Source: CAZHZT01 sp964537285
GTDB taxonomy: Bacteria; Bacteroidota; Bacteroidia; Chitinophagales; Saprospiraceae
Reading direction: 5' to 3'
DNA: 64,000 bases
Assembly (NCBI GenBank): GCA_964537285.1
Contig: CAZHZT010000008.1
Coordinates: forward strand, 11,668-75,667
The stretch's first letter is position 1. Each line of letters begins with the position of its first letter. The notes under the pieces are model-generated. The model was not told where the DNA came from, did not search any database, and worked only from the letters and a program-made list of their open reading frames with translations. Shown here piece by piece: positions 50,410 to 59,242 of this stretch. A program made the position numbers and the translations under genes.

Positions 50410-50535
50410 ATGGCAGCGATGCTCGCTCGTTTTGAAAAATAAACGCGCCTTCTATGAATGGAGCCGAGAGGGCCATTCAAAAGAAAATATCGCCGCGAAG
50501 CGGCGTTTATTTTCCAAAACGAGAATTACTGCCAT
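50410..50535. repeat. Family C hairpin element, copy 5
   Basis: Outer arms ATGGCAGCGATGCTCGCTCG + TTTTG and CAAAACGAGAATTACTGCCA + T, inner AAATAAACGCGCC and CGCCGCGAAGCGGCGTTTAT with AAAAGAAAATAT. The long central stem present in other copies is reduced here. Confidence 0.7.
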
Positions 50536-50655
50536 CAGCTGCTAAAGAATAAAGTCAATTATATATATTTGCAGAAAAGTGTTGTAAGACAATAAATTGT
50601 ATTCACAACAGCATTTTTCAGAATAACTCGTGAGTCAAGTCATAAAATCAATAGA

Positions 50656-53382
50656 ATGAAGATCTTTACTATCAGTTTACTACTAGCCCTTTGTGCTGGC
50701 TTTTGCTCTGCACAATGTGCTATTAATGAGGTTGAAATTAGAGTTGAAGTTACTACCGATATGTATGGCGGCGAAACTTCCTGGACCATTACAGACCTGG
50801 CCGGCACCGTTATTCTTGAAGGTGGCCAAGGGGGCGTTTATCAAAACAACACCAGCTACTCGGACAGTATCTGTGTCGCTGCTGACGGCTGCTTTTTCTT
50901 CGAGATATACGATACCTACGGGGATGGGATTTTTGCCCCAAACGGGTATGCGGTTTATGTCGATGAGATGCTTGTGGCAAGCGGTGCCGATGATATCGGA
51001 AGTTACGCCATTGCCACCGTTTACTGCCCTGAAGCCTGTAATATGGTACTTAATGCCCTGAATGATTTGCAAGGGCATATTAACGGAAACATCACGCTCT
51101 CGGATAGCGAGTTGCTGCAGATCAGAGATATGTTCAACCAATTCCCGGAATGTCTGTCAGAAAGCGAGGAAATGATATTACTTGGAAAAAGTGTAGTTGA
51201 AGATTTTGATGATCAGATTGGAGCACTTTTCACGACTCCTAATACGCAAAACGGCTTTCCCAAGGATCCCGCGGCCGCTCCCGGCCTGGAGGTAGAACGA
51301 GCCATGGTCGCCCTTCAACAAGGGATAATTGAATATGTTTTTACACCTGAGGTATACGACGCTTACCCTCAACACATCAACGGTTGGAAGTTCAATTCCT
51401 GCTACAATTTTCCGGGATATGTTGACCCGCCAGGCGATTCCACTGTGAGTAATACGATGTTAATCCTCGCAAATTTCGAGGATCCGGACGGGATGAACCC
51501 CTACTTTAATATCAATGGAGACGGCACGGAACATGCTTTACGCCCAACCGGATTGTATCTGTCTCCCGGAACGGTTGCCAGTGTTACTGTACCGGAAAGC
51601 CTGGTTGGAAAGGATTATTATGTTAGAGTGGGTTCCCACGAATGGGATTTAAGCAATAAGTCCGTTTTTAAACGCCTGGACAGGATCTCAAGAAAATTCC
51701 CGATCAGTTCAAATGTCATTGAGGTGTTTAATCCTCTGGGAGGTGCCATCTCGATTCTTGTTCCCTACGGGGCCACCGAGGGAATCGTAGAAGTAAGTGT
51801 GAATAATGGTGTTGAAGCCCCTTTCTTTTCGCTGAAGTCGTTTTATGAAACCCCTGATTTCGATGCCGAAATGGATAAGCCTGGGCCATGGGCTGTATTT
51901 GAAACCGAAAATGTGATGTATACTATTCCCAAACATTCCATCGTACCCGGGCAGTATGATCTCATGCAAACCCTGCAGGATTGGGAAACGGCTGTTCGAG
52001 GGGTAAATTCTATCATGGCCAGACAAATCATTCCCGATAAGCACAATATGTACATGATAGCAGATTTAATTATTAGAGGGGATGCGTTTTCAATCGGTTA
52101 TCCAATGTCTAACACCCCACTCAACTATACCAATGTACCTGGACCGGCTTATTTCATTGACGGCCCAAGCCCCAATGACGAAACTAATTTTCACGAAACC
52201 GGCCATGCACTTGCTATGTCCAAGTTTCCGGGAGAAATAGAAGCTATCGTGAACTTCCCATACATCATGGCCTTGAACTATGGCCTTAACGTAGATTTAG
52301 ACGAAGCGGTGAATTATAGCTTTGTGCCCAACACCTTTGACATTGACAAAACTGCCACCCACAGAATGGTATCAAATACCTTTGGAACGGAAAGAAACAT
52401 CTCCAACACCACAATGGATGAGGTGAGGTACCAACACCGGGGCTACGGACACTATTTTGAAATAGTCAACTTATTAGGCTGGTGCCCGCTCAGGAACTTC
52501 TGGAAGCAGGAATTCATTGACTTCGAAAACGGAATCGATCACGGTATCAACAACCAAGACATCGACAGTAGGATCACCCGATTGTGTGTCGCTGCTCAAG
52601 CGGATTTGCGTCCTTTATTTCATGTCTTCGGAATTCTTCCTCAAGATTCAATTGCGGTTCAGGATACCTTTGACCAAATGGGTATTCCTCCTTCCCTTGC
52701 GATTTATGACCGGCTTCAAGCATATTTCGACCTGATACCGGAGGATAATGCGGAATTTATCGATTACGCCCAATTTGTCTACCCTAATCTTTATACCGAT
52801 GGCCCAACCGCAAATCCGGATTATGGAGTCGGATGGCATTACCAAAAGTCGCTAACTTATGACGCAGCCGAAGCCCAACAAAGAGCTGGCATACTTCAGA
52901 GCATTATTGACCTTTATTACCCAAACGGAGAACCTACAGGCAATAATATCGCCGATGTCTGTTGCTCACTCGACACCATGAACATCAACATGGTAAATGA
53001 CGAGCTGGTGGTAACTGGAGGGGTAGAACCTTATGATATTTCCATTGATACCTCCGGAAATATTAAGACCGTCACTGTAACCGACTTCGATCACTGCGTA
53101 GTTACTGCTGAATATATTATTAACAGGTTATCTGAGATCACCGAAATTGACCTAAAGATTTTTCCAAACCCTACTTCAGGTGAGGTGCAGATTGATCTCG
53201 GCACACTCAAGAATCAAGTCAATATTACCACTATTGATTTGTATGGAAGAGTGATCCAATCAACCACTACTGTCGCTGGCGGAATCATCTCCTACCAACT
53301 ACCTGAACCGGTGGGGGTTTACTTCTTGAAGTTAACCCTCCCGGATGGTCGATTTAGTTGTTTCAGGGTCATAAAAAGGTAG
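50656..53382 (+). CDS. T9SS-exported M60-like zinc metallopeptidase
   Basis: A 908-residue secreted protein. A signal peptide (KIFTISLLLALCAGFCSAQ) precedes a beta-rich N-terminal domain (VEVTTDMYGGETSWTITDLA). The region 280-640 matches the peptidase M60 pattern: RPTGLYLSPGTVASVTVPES, DYYVRVGSHEWDL, EVFNPLGGAISILVPYG and the zinc motif NFHETGHALAMSKFPGE (about residue 511). M60 enzymes often cleave mucin-type glycoproteins. The C-terminal 75 residues form a T9SS type A sorting domain (IDLKIFPNPTSGEVQIDLGT to LPEPVGVYFLKLTLPDGR). Convergent with the esterase gene; probably secreted or surface-bound. Confidence 0.8.
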   Translation: MKIFTISLLLALCAGFCSAQCAINEVEIRVEVTTDMYGGETSWTITDLAGTVILEGGQGGVYQNNTSYSDSICVAADGCFFFEIYDTYGDGIFAPNGYAVYVDEMLVASGADDIGSYAIATVYCPEACNMVLNALNDLQGHINGNITLSDSELLQIRDMFNQFPECLSESEEMILLGKSVVEDFDDQIGALFTTPNTQNGFPKDPAAAPGLEVERAMVALQQGIIEYVFTPEVYDAYPQHINGWKFNSCYNFPGYVDPPGDSTVSNTMLILANFEDPDGMNPYFNINGDGTEHALRPTGLYLSPGTVASVTVPESLVGKDYYVRVGSHEWDLSNKSVFKRLDRISRKFPISSNVIEVFNPLGGAISILVPYGATEGIVEVSVNNGVEAPFFSLKSFYETPDFDAEMDKPGPWAVFETENVMYTIPKHSIVPGQYDLMQTLQDWETAVRGVNSIMARQIIPDKHNMYMIADLIIRGDAFSIGYPMSNTPLNYTNVPGPAYFIDGPSPNDETNFHETGHALAMSKFPGEIEAIVNFPYIMALNYGLNVDLDEAVNYSFVPNTFDIDKTATHRMVSNTFGTERNISNTTMDEVRYQHRGYGHYFEIVNLLGWCPLRNFWKQEFIDFENGIDHGINNQDIDSRITRLCVAAQADLRPLFHVFGILPQDSIAVQDTFDQMGIPPSLAIYDRLQAYFDLIPEDNAEFIDYAQFVYPNLYTDGPTANPDYGVGWHYQKSLTYDAAEAQQRAGILQSIIDLYYPNGEPTGNNIADVCCSLDTMNINMVNDELVVTGGVEPYDISIDTSGNIKTVTVTDFDHCVVTAEYIINRLSEITEIDLKIFPNPTSGEVQIDLGTLKNQVNITTIDLYGRVIQSTTTVAGGIISYQLPEPVGVYFLKLTLPDGRFSCFRVIKR

Positions 53383-53398
53383 AAGTTTAATTCACATT

Positions 53399-54649
53399 CT
53401 AATGCACAATGACCTTTTGAGATAAACCGCTATGCATGTCTTTTGAATAACCAAAGACGGTATAAACACCTGGAGGCAAATCGAGTTCTATATTATTTAT
53501 ACCTTGATGCATCTCCGGTTGAGAAAAAACCGTTCTACCTAGATGGTCAAAAACGAATATGCCTAAATTTTGATGTGTATTGGTGCTAATATAAAAGTTT
53601 CCGTTATTGGGATTAGGATAGACCGTAAATGAATCCTTTTCAATTCCTGCCGTTTCGTTTACAGTCGTAACCTCATCACAAACTAAGTCAAAAAGGAAAT
53701 CCCGAACAAACCATATCGTGGTATCCATATAGGCCTCAGCCTCTGAGATTTGATTTAGGATAAAAGGAGTGTGGTTGGCACCTTGCCATATATAAAAATC
53801 ATTAACTATTCCATACTGATCTAGTTTGGAATGAATAGAAGAGCTTCCATCAACATCTACTGCAATGTTTAGAAGGGTTAAGCTCTCTGAACCGTAAGGA
53901 ACAATACTGTCGCTGGTACCATGCATACTTACGATAGGTGTCGTTATGTTAGGATTAATCCAAGCGGTATCCAAAATAGCACCACAGAGGCTAATCACGC
54001 CCGCAATATTCTGAGCATAGCCTTGATTTCCACTATTCCCCTCAAAACCACCGCTAGCTTGAAATAGCGAGTCAATTTCTATGGGTACTTCACTTAGCTC
54101 ATCAAAATGGGCGATCTGTAATGCCGCAATTGCACCAGCAGAAACGCCTCCTATATAAATTCTTGAAGTATCTATTTTAAAATCATTAACTGTAGCCGCA
54201 TCCTTATAGAAATAGCGAATGGAAGCAGCCATGTCATGGGTAGCTTTCAACACGGCTTCATAAACGTTTGAAAGGTCACTATTGACAATAAGATCTGTTG
54301 ACAGACGGTAGTCAATGGCAGCCGTAACGTAGCCTCGTTTAGCAAATGCCCTACTTAGCTTTACAATATCTGGGCTGGTTTTAGAACCTAAGATAAACCC
54401 TCCCCCAAAAGCCCAAATAATCAATGGCCGGGCACTCAGTGTGTCACCATCAGGTTGGTAGACATCCATGAATAGTTCCTGGATGTTGTTCGAATCAGGT
54501 AGTAAAGGTTGCGGAGCTTCACCAAATTTAATATCCGAGACTAAGTTGACATTAAATAGCGTGTCATAATAGCGTTGACCATCGCATTCTTGCGCACGCA
54601 ACCCAACCGATAAAGTTAGCAAGAGGTATAATAAAAGTAAATTTTTCAT
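53399..54649 (-). CDS. T9SS-exported alpha/beta hydrolase (carboxylesterase-like)
   Basis: A 416-residue secreted enzyme. A signal peptide (LLLLYLLLTLSVGLRAQ) is followed by an alpha/beta hydrolase with the oxyanion segment ARPLIIWAFGGGFILGSKTS, nucleophile motif YIGGVSAGAIAALQIA, an acid candidate in SMHGTSDSIVPYG and the histidine in WQGANHTPFIL. The C-terminal 75 residues are a T9SS sorting domain (SFTVYPNPNNGNFYIST to LPPGVYTVFGYSKD). Substrate unknown; probably extracellular ester hydrolysis. Only 16 bp separate its stop from that of the M60-like gene. Confidence 0.87.
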   Translation of the reverse strand: MKNLLLLYLLLTLSVGLRAQECDGQRYYDTLFNVNLVSDIKFGEAPQPLLPDSNNIQELFMDVYQPDGDTLSARPLIIWAFGGGFILGSKTSPDIVKLSRAFAKRGYVTAAIDYRLSTDLIVNSDLSNVYEAVLKATHDMAASIRYFYKDAATVNDFKIDTSRIYIGGVSAGAIAALQIAHFDELSEVPIEIDSLFQASGGFEGNSGNQGYAQNIAGVISLCGAILDTAWINPNITTPIVSMHGTSDSIVPYGSESLTLLNIAVDVDGSSSIHSKLDQYGIVNDFYIWQGANHTPFILNQISEAEAYMDTTIWFVRDFLFDLVCDEVTTVNETAGIEKDSFTVYPNPNNGNFYISTNTHQNLGIFVFDHLGRTVFSQPEMHQGINNIELDLPPGVYTVFGYSKDMHSGLSQKVIVH

Positions 54650-54668
54650 CTTATCAATTTAAGTAGTA

Positions 54669-54792
54669 AGGCAAAAAAATTGGTAGAATAATTTTTTTTA
54701 GTTCGGAAGATATTTCCAGCACAATCTCCAAGTATTCAATTGTTTAGTCAATATCTTTCGAACAAAATTATTCTACAAGCAATTTTGATTTG
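54669..54792. repeat. Imperfect inverted repeat upstream of the esterase
   Basis: GGCAAAAAAATTGGTAGAAT + AATT at the left and AAAATTATTCTACAAGCAAT + TTTG at the right, with inner GTTCGGAAGATAT / ATATCTTTCGAAC. About 124 bp overall with several mismatches. Could be a decayed small element or a regulatory structure. Confidence 0.45.
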
Positions 54793-54885
54793 CCGCTTAT
54801 AATAAAAAAAATACGTTGAGGGACAAGCAAACTAGAACCTAGTTGACCTTCCCTCAAGCAATTATGGAGTAGTGGCACTCAAGTG

Positions 54886-55392
54886 TTATTCAACTTTTAC
54901 TTCATCAGGAACGTCTTGTTGTGAAAGTTCATTTCCATTTTCATCCACATATACTACTAATTTCTGTGCACCTTTTCTCAACCGCAGCCGATAGAAAACC
55001 TCACTTTTTTGCAGTACGGTAATTTGTTCCCCACTATTTAATGTATAGCTTGCGTAATTGCTTTCTGCAGCACTTTTTATTTCTGCCGGAAGTTTAGATC
55101 CCGCGTAGTAAGTAGTTGCAGTAGTTCCTGCACCGCTTTGGTAATATTTTGCCCTTGCCTTTTGACCATTGTTCTTGAAATTGGCTACGTAGCGATCTAA
55201 GGTTTTATTCCGACCTTTCGCGCTTTGTTTTTCCCATACCGTAACCGTTATACCTGGAAAATACGTCGCTTGACTGCTAATCACCGCCGCGGGTACCTCG
55301 TTGGCATCGATTGCTTGAACGGTCCCACTAAATTGAGCTTGTACTACTAAAGTTGAGGCAAAAAACGCCAGAAGGAAAAAGATGTTTTTCAT
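54886..55392 (-). CDS. Secreted PepSY-like protein
   Basis: A 168-residue protein from ATG 55390-55392; the frame is open further upstream but without a signal or ribosome site. A signal peptide (KNIFFLLAFFASTLVVQAQ) leads to a mature region starting VPAAVISSQATYFPGITVTV, the pattern of PepSY-like (DUF2874) periplasmic proteins. One and a half such modules are visible (LPAEIKSAAESNYASYTLNS). These proteins often act as inhibitors or periplasmic partners of peptidases or kinases; the target is unknown. Confidence 0.72.
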   Translation of the reverse strand: MKNIFFLLAFFASTLVVQAQFSGTVQAIDANEVPAAVISSQATYFPGITVTVWEKQSAKGRNKTLDRYVANFKNNGQKARAKYYQSGAGTTATTYYAGSKLPAEIKSAAESNYASYTLNSGEQITVLQKSEVFYRLRLRKGAQKLVVYVDENGNELSQQDVPDEVKVE

Positions 55393-55464
55393 GATAAAAA
55401 ATAGTTTAAAAGTTAAAAAATCAGAAAATAAATACTTGATATTTAGGCAGTTGACAACAGGCAA

Positions 55465-55700
55465 ATAACTTGTTACAACCTTTTGAATAGCTTTCTTAGT
55501 TGATGATTATTACCCTTCTATTCGTTTGTTGATACAAATAAAAAGGCAAAAACCGGGGGATCAAAGTTTATTCAACCATCTGTTCGAATTACTCAATTAC
55601 TGGCAGGTAAAGTTGAATTTACAGGTTTTTGAAGGATTTAAACCATTCATTGAATGATGCACCATTGACATCCTGCTGGCAGAGCTGCCAATGATGCATA
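55465..55700. other. Short gene-free stretch
   Basis: No gene-like frame. Low-scoring inverted segments around ATGATGCA (55658 and 55693). It leads into the TPR fragment. Confidence 0.35.
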
Positions 55701-56024
55701 CTTGCCGAGGAAATCAATTATCGGGAGGGTAAGATTGACGCTATCCAATCAATTGCCTGGCTAACCAAGCTAAGAGGTAACTATCCTGAAGCCGAAAACC
55801 TTTATAATCAGATTATCGAAGAAGCAAAACGTAATAATTATCAATTGGGATTGGCACAGGGATTGAGCGGTATGGGTGTTTTAAACATGAATCAAGGCGA
55901 TTAGGAGAAGGCGTCAGACTATTATTTAAAAAGCCTCAATATTATTGAAGAAATAGGAAATAAAAATGGAATAGCAAGCTCTTACAACAATATTGGGAAT
56001 ATTTATCACCCATTATCACTCTGA
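55701..56024 (+). pseudogene. TPR-domain fragment with in-frame amber stop
   Basis: The frame reads LAEEINYREGKIDAIQSIAW, then NYPEAENLYNQIIEEAKRNN and GLSGMGVLNMNQGD, then TAG (55902-55904), then EKASDYYLKSLNIIEEIGNK and SYNNIGNIYH. These are tandem tetratricopeptide repeats of the type in TPR sensor kinases or regulators. Start and end are missing; at 55995-56005 it runs into the metallo-beta-lactamase fragment. Confidence 0.65.
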
Positions 56025-56711
56025 TCATGTGATGGACTTACCCAACGCGATCAGCCGTTCATGGCAACGCGGAAGAGCATTCGACCTAAATATTTATGGA
56101 CCTGAAGGTTTAAATGAGTTGATGGCTTCGGTAGATGCCTTTCTTGAATTAGATAATGAATACCGATTAGCCCATCATGGTATTGAGGTAATGGATACAG
56201 TTTATGCCGATGGAATTACCAATGAGTTTAGCGTTGCGCAAGATTCATATAAACTTATTTACGAAAAGGATGGCATCCGTATTACAGCGTTCGATGTAAC
56301 ACATCAGCCTATTGAGCCTGCCGTTGGGTATAAAATCGAATACATGGGTAAAAAAGTTATTATCAGCGGTGACACCAAAAAGAATGAATTGCTGACTGAA
56401 ATGGCACAGGATCCGATTTATTGGTGCACGAAGCGATGCTTATGGATTTTCAGAAGATGCTAGTCTCGGCAAATAAAGATGCAGGGCTTGAGCGCAATGC
56501 AATAATCATCACCGACATACAAGATTACCACACGAGTCCTGCCGAATTTGCTGAGATTGCACTCAAAGCGAATGTAAAACAAGTCGTATTAAATCATTTA
56601 GCACCTATTCCAGATAACAGGGTATTGAGAAAAGCGTACCTGGATGAAATGACTGCGTTCGATGGAAAAATACATCTGGCTAATGACGGGGATGTATTTA
56701 TTGTCGAATAA
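55993..56711 (+). pseudogene. Broken MBL-fold hydrolase
   Basis: The 5-prime part is lost: the frame begins IFITHYHSDHVMDLPNAISR with the HxHxDH metal motif, directly after the TPR fragment. It continues through ITAFDVTHQPIEPAVGYKIE and KVIISGDTKKNELLTEMAQD. Near 56420 the frame shifts by one base, and the rest (LLVHEAMLMDFQKMLV to HLANDGDVFIVE) reads in another frame to 56711. About 240 codons of an RNase Z-like or arylsulfatase-like MBL protein. Not functional as it stands. Confidence 0.75.
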
Positions 56712-56850
56712 CTCGATACCTAATCGGGAGGCAAGGAATAACAACTAATATTTTAACCAACCGAATTGGTGTGCAAAGATTTCTGATTCAATAAATTAAC
56801 GTTAGGTTTGACTATTTGACACTAAAAATCAGTGGCTAAAAATAATTACA

Positions 56851-56890
56851 AACGGTTAATAACGGCTAATAACGGTTTGCAACGGCTCCC
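56851..56890. repeat. Four 10-bp tandem repeats (AACGGYTNNN)
   Basis: AACGGTTAAT, AACGGCTAAT, AACGGTTTGC and AACGGCTCCC follow one another exactly in register. The rest of 56712-57086 has no gene; AACGTTAGG occurs at 56804-56812. Confidence 0.6.
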
Positions 56891-57086
56891 AGCCCGCTTC
56901 TCGGCACTTACCAGGCTAAAGCCCTATCTGTTTTGCGATTCAAGGATTTTTTTAAGATATTTAAGGGAAAGGTATACGAATTAGGCGGTAGTATAGCGGG
57001 TTAGGGGGGTGTTCAAGGCCATAATAAGGAACCCAATCCGACAATTTTTTGTAGATTAGGATAGGAATAAAAATAAAAAAATATCG

Positions 57087-57359
57087 ATGACCATAGAAGC
57101 AAGAAAATATCAGCTGATAGAAGAGATTATGCAATTATCAGATGAACAGGTTCTGAGAAAATTTGAAGAAATACTCAAAGAGTATCATGATTCTATGGGA
57201 TCTATATGGTATCTAATCAAGCCAACCAGCGAAAAAACGGATATTGATCGGTTAATAAAAGAACAAGGGTTTAAAGGTATTGATAAAGCTAAGATGGATA
57301 AACTCGTGGAAGAAATTGGCATTGAAGAACCCATTGAAGATTTATTAGAAATGATATAG
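57087..57359 (+). CDS. Putative antitoxin of a VapBC-like pair
   Basis: A 90-residue acidic, helical protein (IEARKYQLIEEIMQLSDEQV, LRKFEEILKEYHDSMGSIWY). The first half resembles Bacteroidota antitoxin-type small proteins encoded just before PIN toxins. Its stop is one base before the ATG of the PIN-domain gene, the tight coupling typical of toxin-antitoxin pairs. No DNA-binding motif is obvious. Family call is by context. Confidence 0.6.
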   Translation: MTIEARKYQLIEEIMQLSDEQVLRKFEEILKEYHDSMGSIWYLIKPTSEKTDIDRLIKEQGFKGIDKAKMDKLVEEIGIEEPIEDLLEMI

Positions 57360-57360
57360 T

Positions 57361-57639
57361 ATGATGTATCTATTGGACACCAACATTTTGCTAATCTACC
57401 TAAGAAACCAGAAAACAAAAGATTTTATTGATCAAACGTTCCAGCCCTTTTCGGCTCCGAATATTCCACTCATCTCCGTAGTATCTAAAGGAGAGATCAA
57501 ATCGATTGGTTTAAGGAATAAATGGGGAGCTGCTCGTCTCCAATCTCTCGATATTTTTTTGGATGAACTGTTGGTAGTTGATATCAATGAACACCAGCTA
57601 GCCGCCCAGCCTCCGCATAGGCTCCGGCCGATCGGCTAA
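57361..57639 (+). pseudogene. Truncated PIN-domain toxin (VapC-like)
   Basis: MMYLLDTNILLIYLRNQKTK carries the first catalytic aspartate of the PIN domain, and ISVVSKGEIKSIGLRNKWGA the conserved glutamate. At about residue 80 (VVDINEHQLA) the family sequence stops; the last residues (AAQPPHRLRPIG) come from unrelated GC-rich sequence ending in CTAACGTAACGTTAGGC. Normal length is 125-150, so the second acidic cluster is missing and the toxin is probably inactive. Confidence 0.75.
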
Positions 57640-57718
57640 CGTAACGTTAGGCGAAGAAGAAAACGTTTTTTGCTAAAAAAAGTAAATATAATTGACAGAT
57701 TTTAGCTAAATTTGGTCA

Positions 57719-57820
57719 ATGAAAGATCTTTATCTAAAAAGATCGATAGAAAAAAAGCTTCTGGAAAGTTTAGTTCCAAATAAAGTTATCGTTAGATGCC
57801 CATGCCGGACACACACATAG
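57719..57820 (+). pseudogene. N-terminal stub of an AAA ATPase
   Basis: MKDLYLKRSIEKKLLESLVP + NKVIV is the usual start of DUF4143-type AAA ATPases just before the Walker A loop. It breaks at GTTAGATGCC (57791-57800), and unrelated residues lead to TAG. Only 25 native-looking codons remain. TAAATTTG just upstream could be a leftover -7 box. Confidence 0.45.
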
Positions 57821-57993
57821 GCTAAAACGTCCATAGCCAGTAAAAGCTGGCTACACCGTTTAGCGAGACCGTTCTACCCAATTAGAAAAAACCAAAACCC
57901 GAAGAAAACCCAACCCGCAAAAACAAAGAGTGCTATCGCACACCTTGTTTTTCTCGCCCGCCCTTACAAATCCCGCCAGAGCTAAAAAATATA
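57821..57993. other. Gene-free stretch before the restriction locus
   Basis: Contains a small hairpin TAGCCAG / CTGGCTA near 57832-57851. No coding frame recognised. Confidence 0.4.
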
Positions 57994-58006
57994 CTCATAA
58001 TATGAG
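57994..58006 (+). promoter_or_regulatory. Palindromic operator candidate for the XRE regulator
   Basis: CTCATA-A-TATGAG, a perfect 13-bp palindrome 74 bp upstream of the XRE gene ATG, in the leader of the restriction-modification operon. Fits a dimeric helix-turn-helix binding site. Confidence 0.5.
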
Positions 58007-58079
58007 ATATTGAAATTTAATGCCTACCTTTAGATTTCATAACCAACCTGACTGCCACAACAAAGGCAGTTAATTCATT

Positions 58080-58274
58080 ATGAATAGGATTAAAGCGGTT
58101 TTAGAAGAAAAAGGACGGACCCAAGTTTGGTTAGCTGATAAATTGGGGAAGAGTTACAATATGGTCAATTCTTATGCCAGGAATAGAAGACAACCAAGTA
58201 TTGAAATACTATTTGAGATTGCAAAAATCTTACAAGTAGAACCCCGAGATTTATTGACAACACTTAAAAAGTAA
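58080..58274 (+). CDS. XRE/Cro-type regulator of the restriction locus
   Basis: A 64-residue helix-turn-helix protein: MNRIKAVLEEKGRTQVWLAD, LGKSYNMVNSYARNRRQPSI. It has the size and type of small controller proteins that precede hsdM in Bacteroidota type I systems. Its stop is 5 bp before the hsdM start, so translation may be coupled. Likely to bind the palindrome at 57994-58006 and time expression of the locus. Confidence 0.88.
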   Translation: MNRIKAVLEEKGRTQVWLADKLGKSYNMVNSYARNRRQPSIEILFEIAKILQVEPRDLLTTLKK

Positions 58275-58279
58275 AAGCT

Positions 58280-59242
58280 TTGTTCGAACAAACCTTTAAA
58301 AACATAGACGACATCCTCTGGAAAGACCCCGGATGTGATAGCGAACTCGATTACATCGGACAGTCCTCCTGGATCATGTTCCTGCGCTACCTCGATGAAT
58401 TGGAGCAGGACAAAGCCGATGAGGCGGAACTCAAAGGCGAAGATTACACTTTCATTCTGGATGAAGCCTACCGCTGGGGCACCTGGGCCATGCCCAAAGA
58501 TGAGGAAGGCCAGTTGGACCACCACCAGGCCATGACCGGGCCCGACCTGGTGGAATTTGTCAACAGCAAATTATTCCCCTACCTGGCGGCCTTCAAACAA
58601 AAAACCGATAACCCGAAGACGATTGAATACAAGATCGGGGAAATCTTCTCCGAACTGAAAAACAAAATCTAGTCGGGCTATAACCTGCGCGAAATCCTGG
58701 CATACGCCGACAGCCTGCCCTTCCGGGCTTCTTCCGACAAGCACGAACTGAGCCACCTCTACGAGACGAAGATTAAAAACATGGGGAATGCGGGACGGAA
58801 TGGGGGCCAATACTACACCCCGCGACCGCTGATCCGGGCGATGATCCAGGTGATTGACCCGCAGATCGGGGAAAAGATCTACGACGGAGCTGCGGGTTCC
58901 TGTGGTTTCCTCTGTGAAGCCTACGAGTATATGTACGAGCGCATGGAAAAAACCACGGACCACCTCAAAACCCTGCAAGAGCATACCTTTTACGGCAAGG
59001 AGAAAAAGAACCTCGCCTACGTCATCGGCATCATGAATATGATCCTGCATGGCATTGAAGCGCCCAACATCATCCACACCAATACCCTGGGCGAAAATAT
59101 CCGCGACATTCAAGAGAAAGACCGCTACCACGTCATCCTCGCCAATCCGCCCTTTGGTGGCAAGGAACGCAAGGAGGTACAACAAAACTTCGACATCAAA
59201 ACCGGCGAAACGGCTTCCCTCTTTTTACAGCATTTTATCAAA
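58280..59242 (+). pseudogene. hsdM: Type I methyltransferase HsdM, amber-interrupted and truncated
   Basis: Starts at TTG (FEQTFKNIDDILWKDPG, the family start). Codon 131 is TAG (58670-58672); the same frame continues SGYNLREILAYADSLPFRAS and GRNGGQYYTPRPLIRAMIQV. Motif I is GAAGSCGFLCEAYE and motif IV is ILANPPFGGKERKEV. After SLFLQHFIK (59240) the family sequence ends and a DUF1016 fragment follows in frame, removing about 170 C-terminal residues. An active N6-adenine methylase is unlikely unless supplied elsewhere. Confidence 0.85.

Noticed and set aside
57786..57960. CRISPR-like appearance of short repeats in the gap
   Set aside because: No regular repeat-spacer pattern and no cas gene anywhere in the window.
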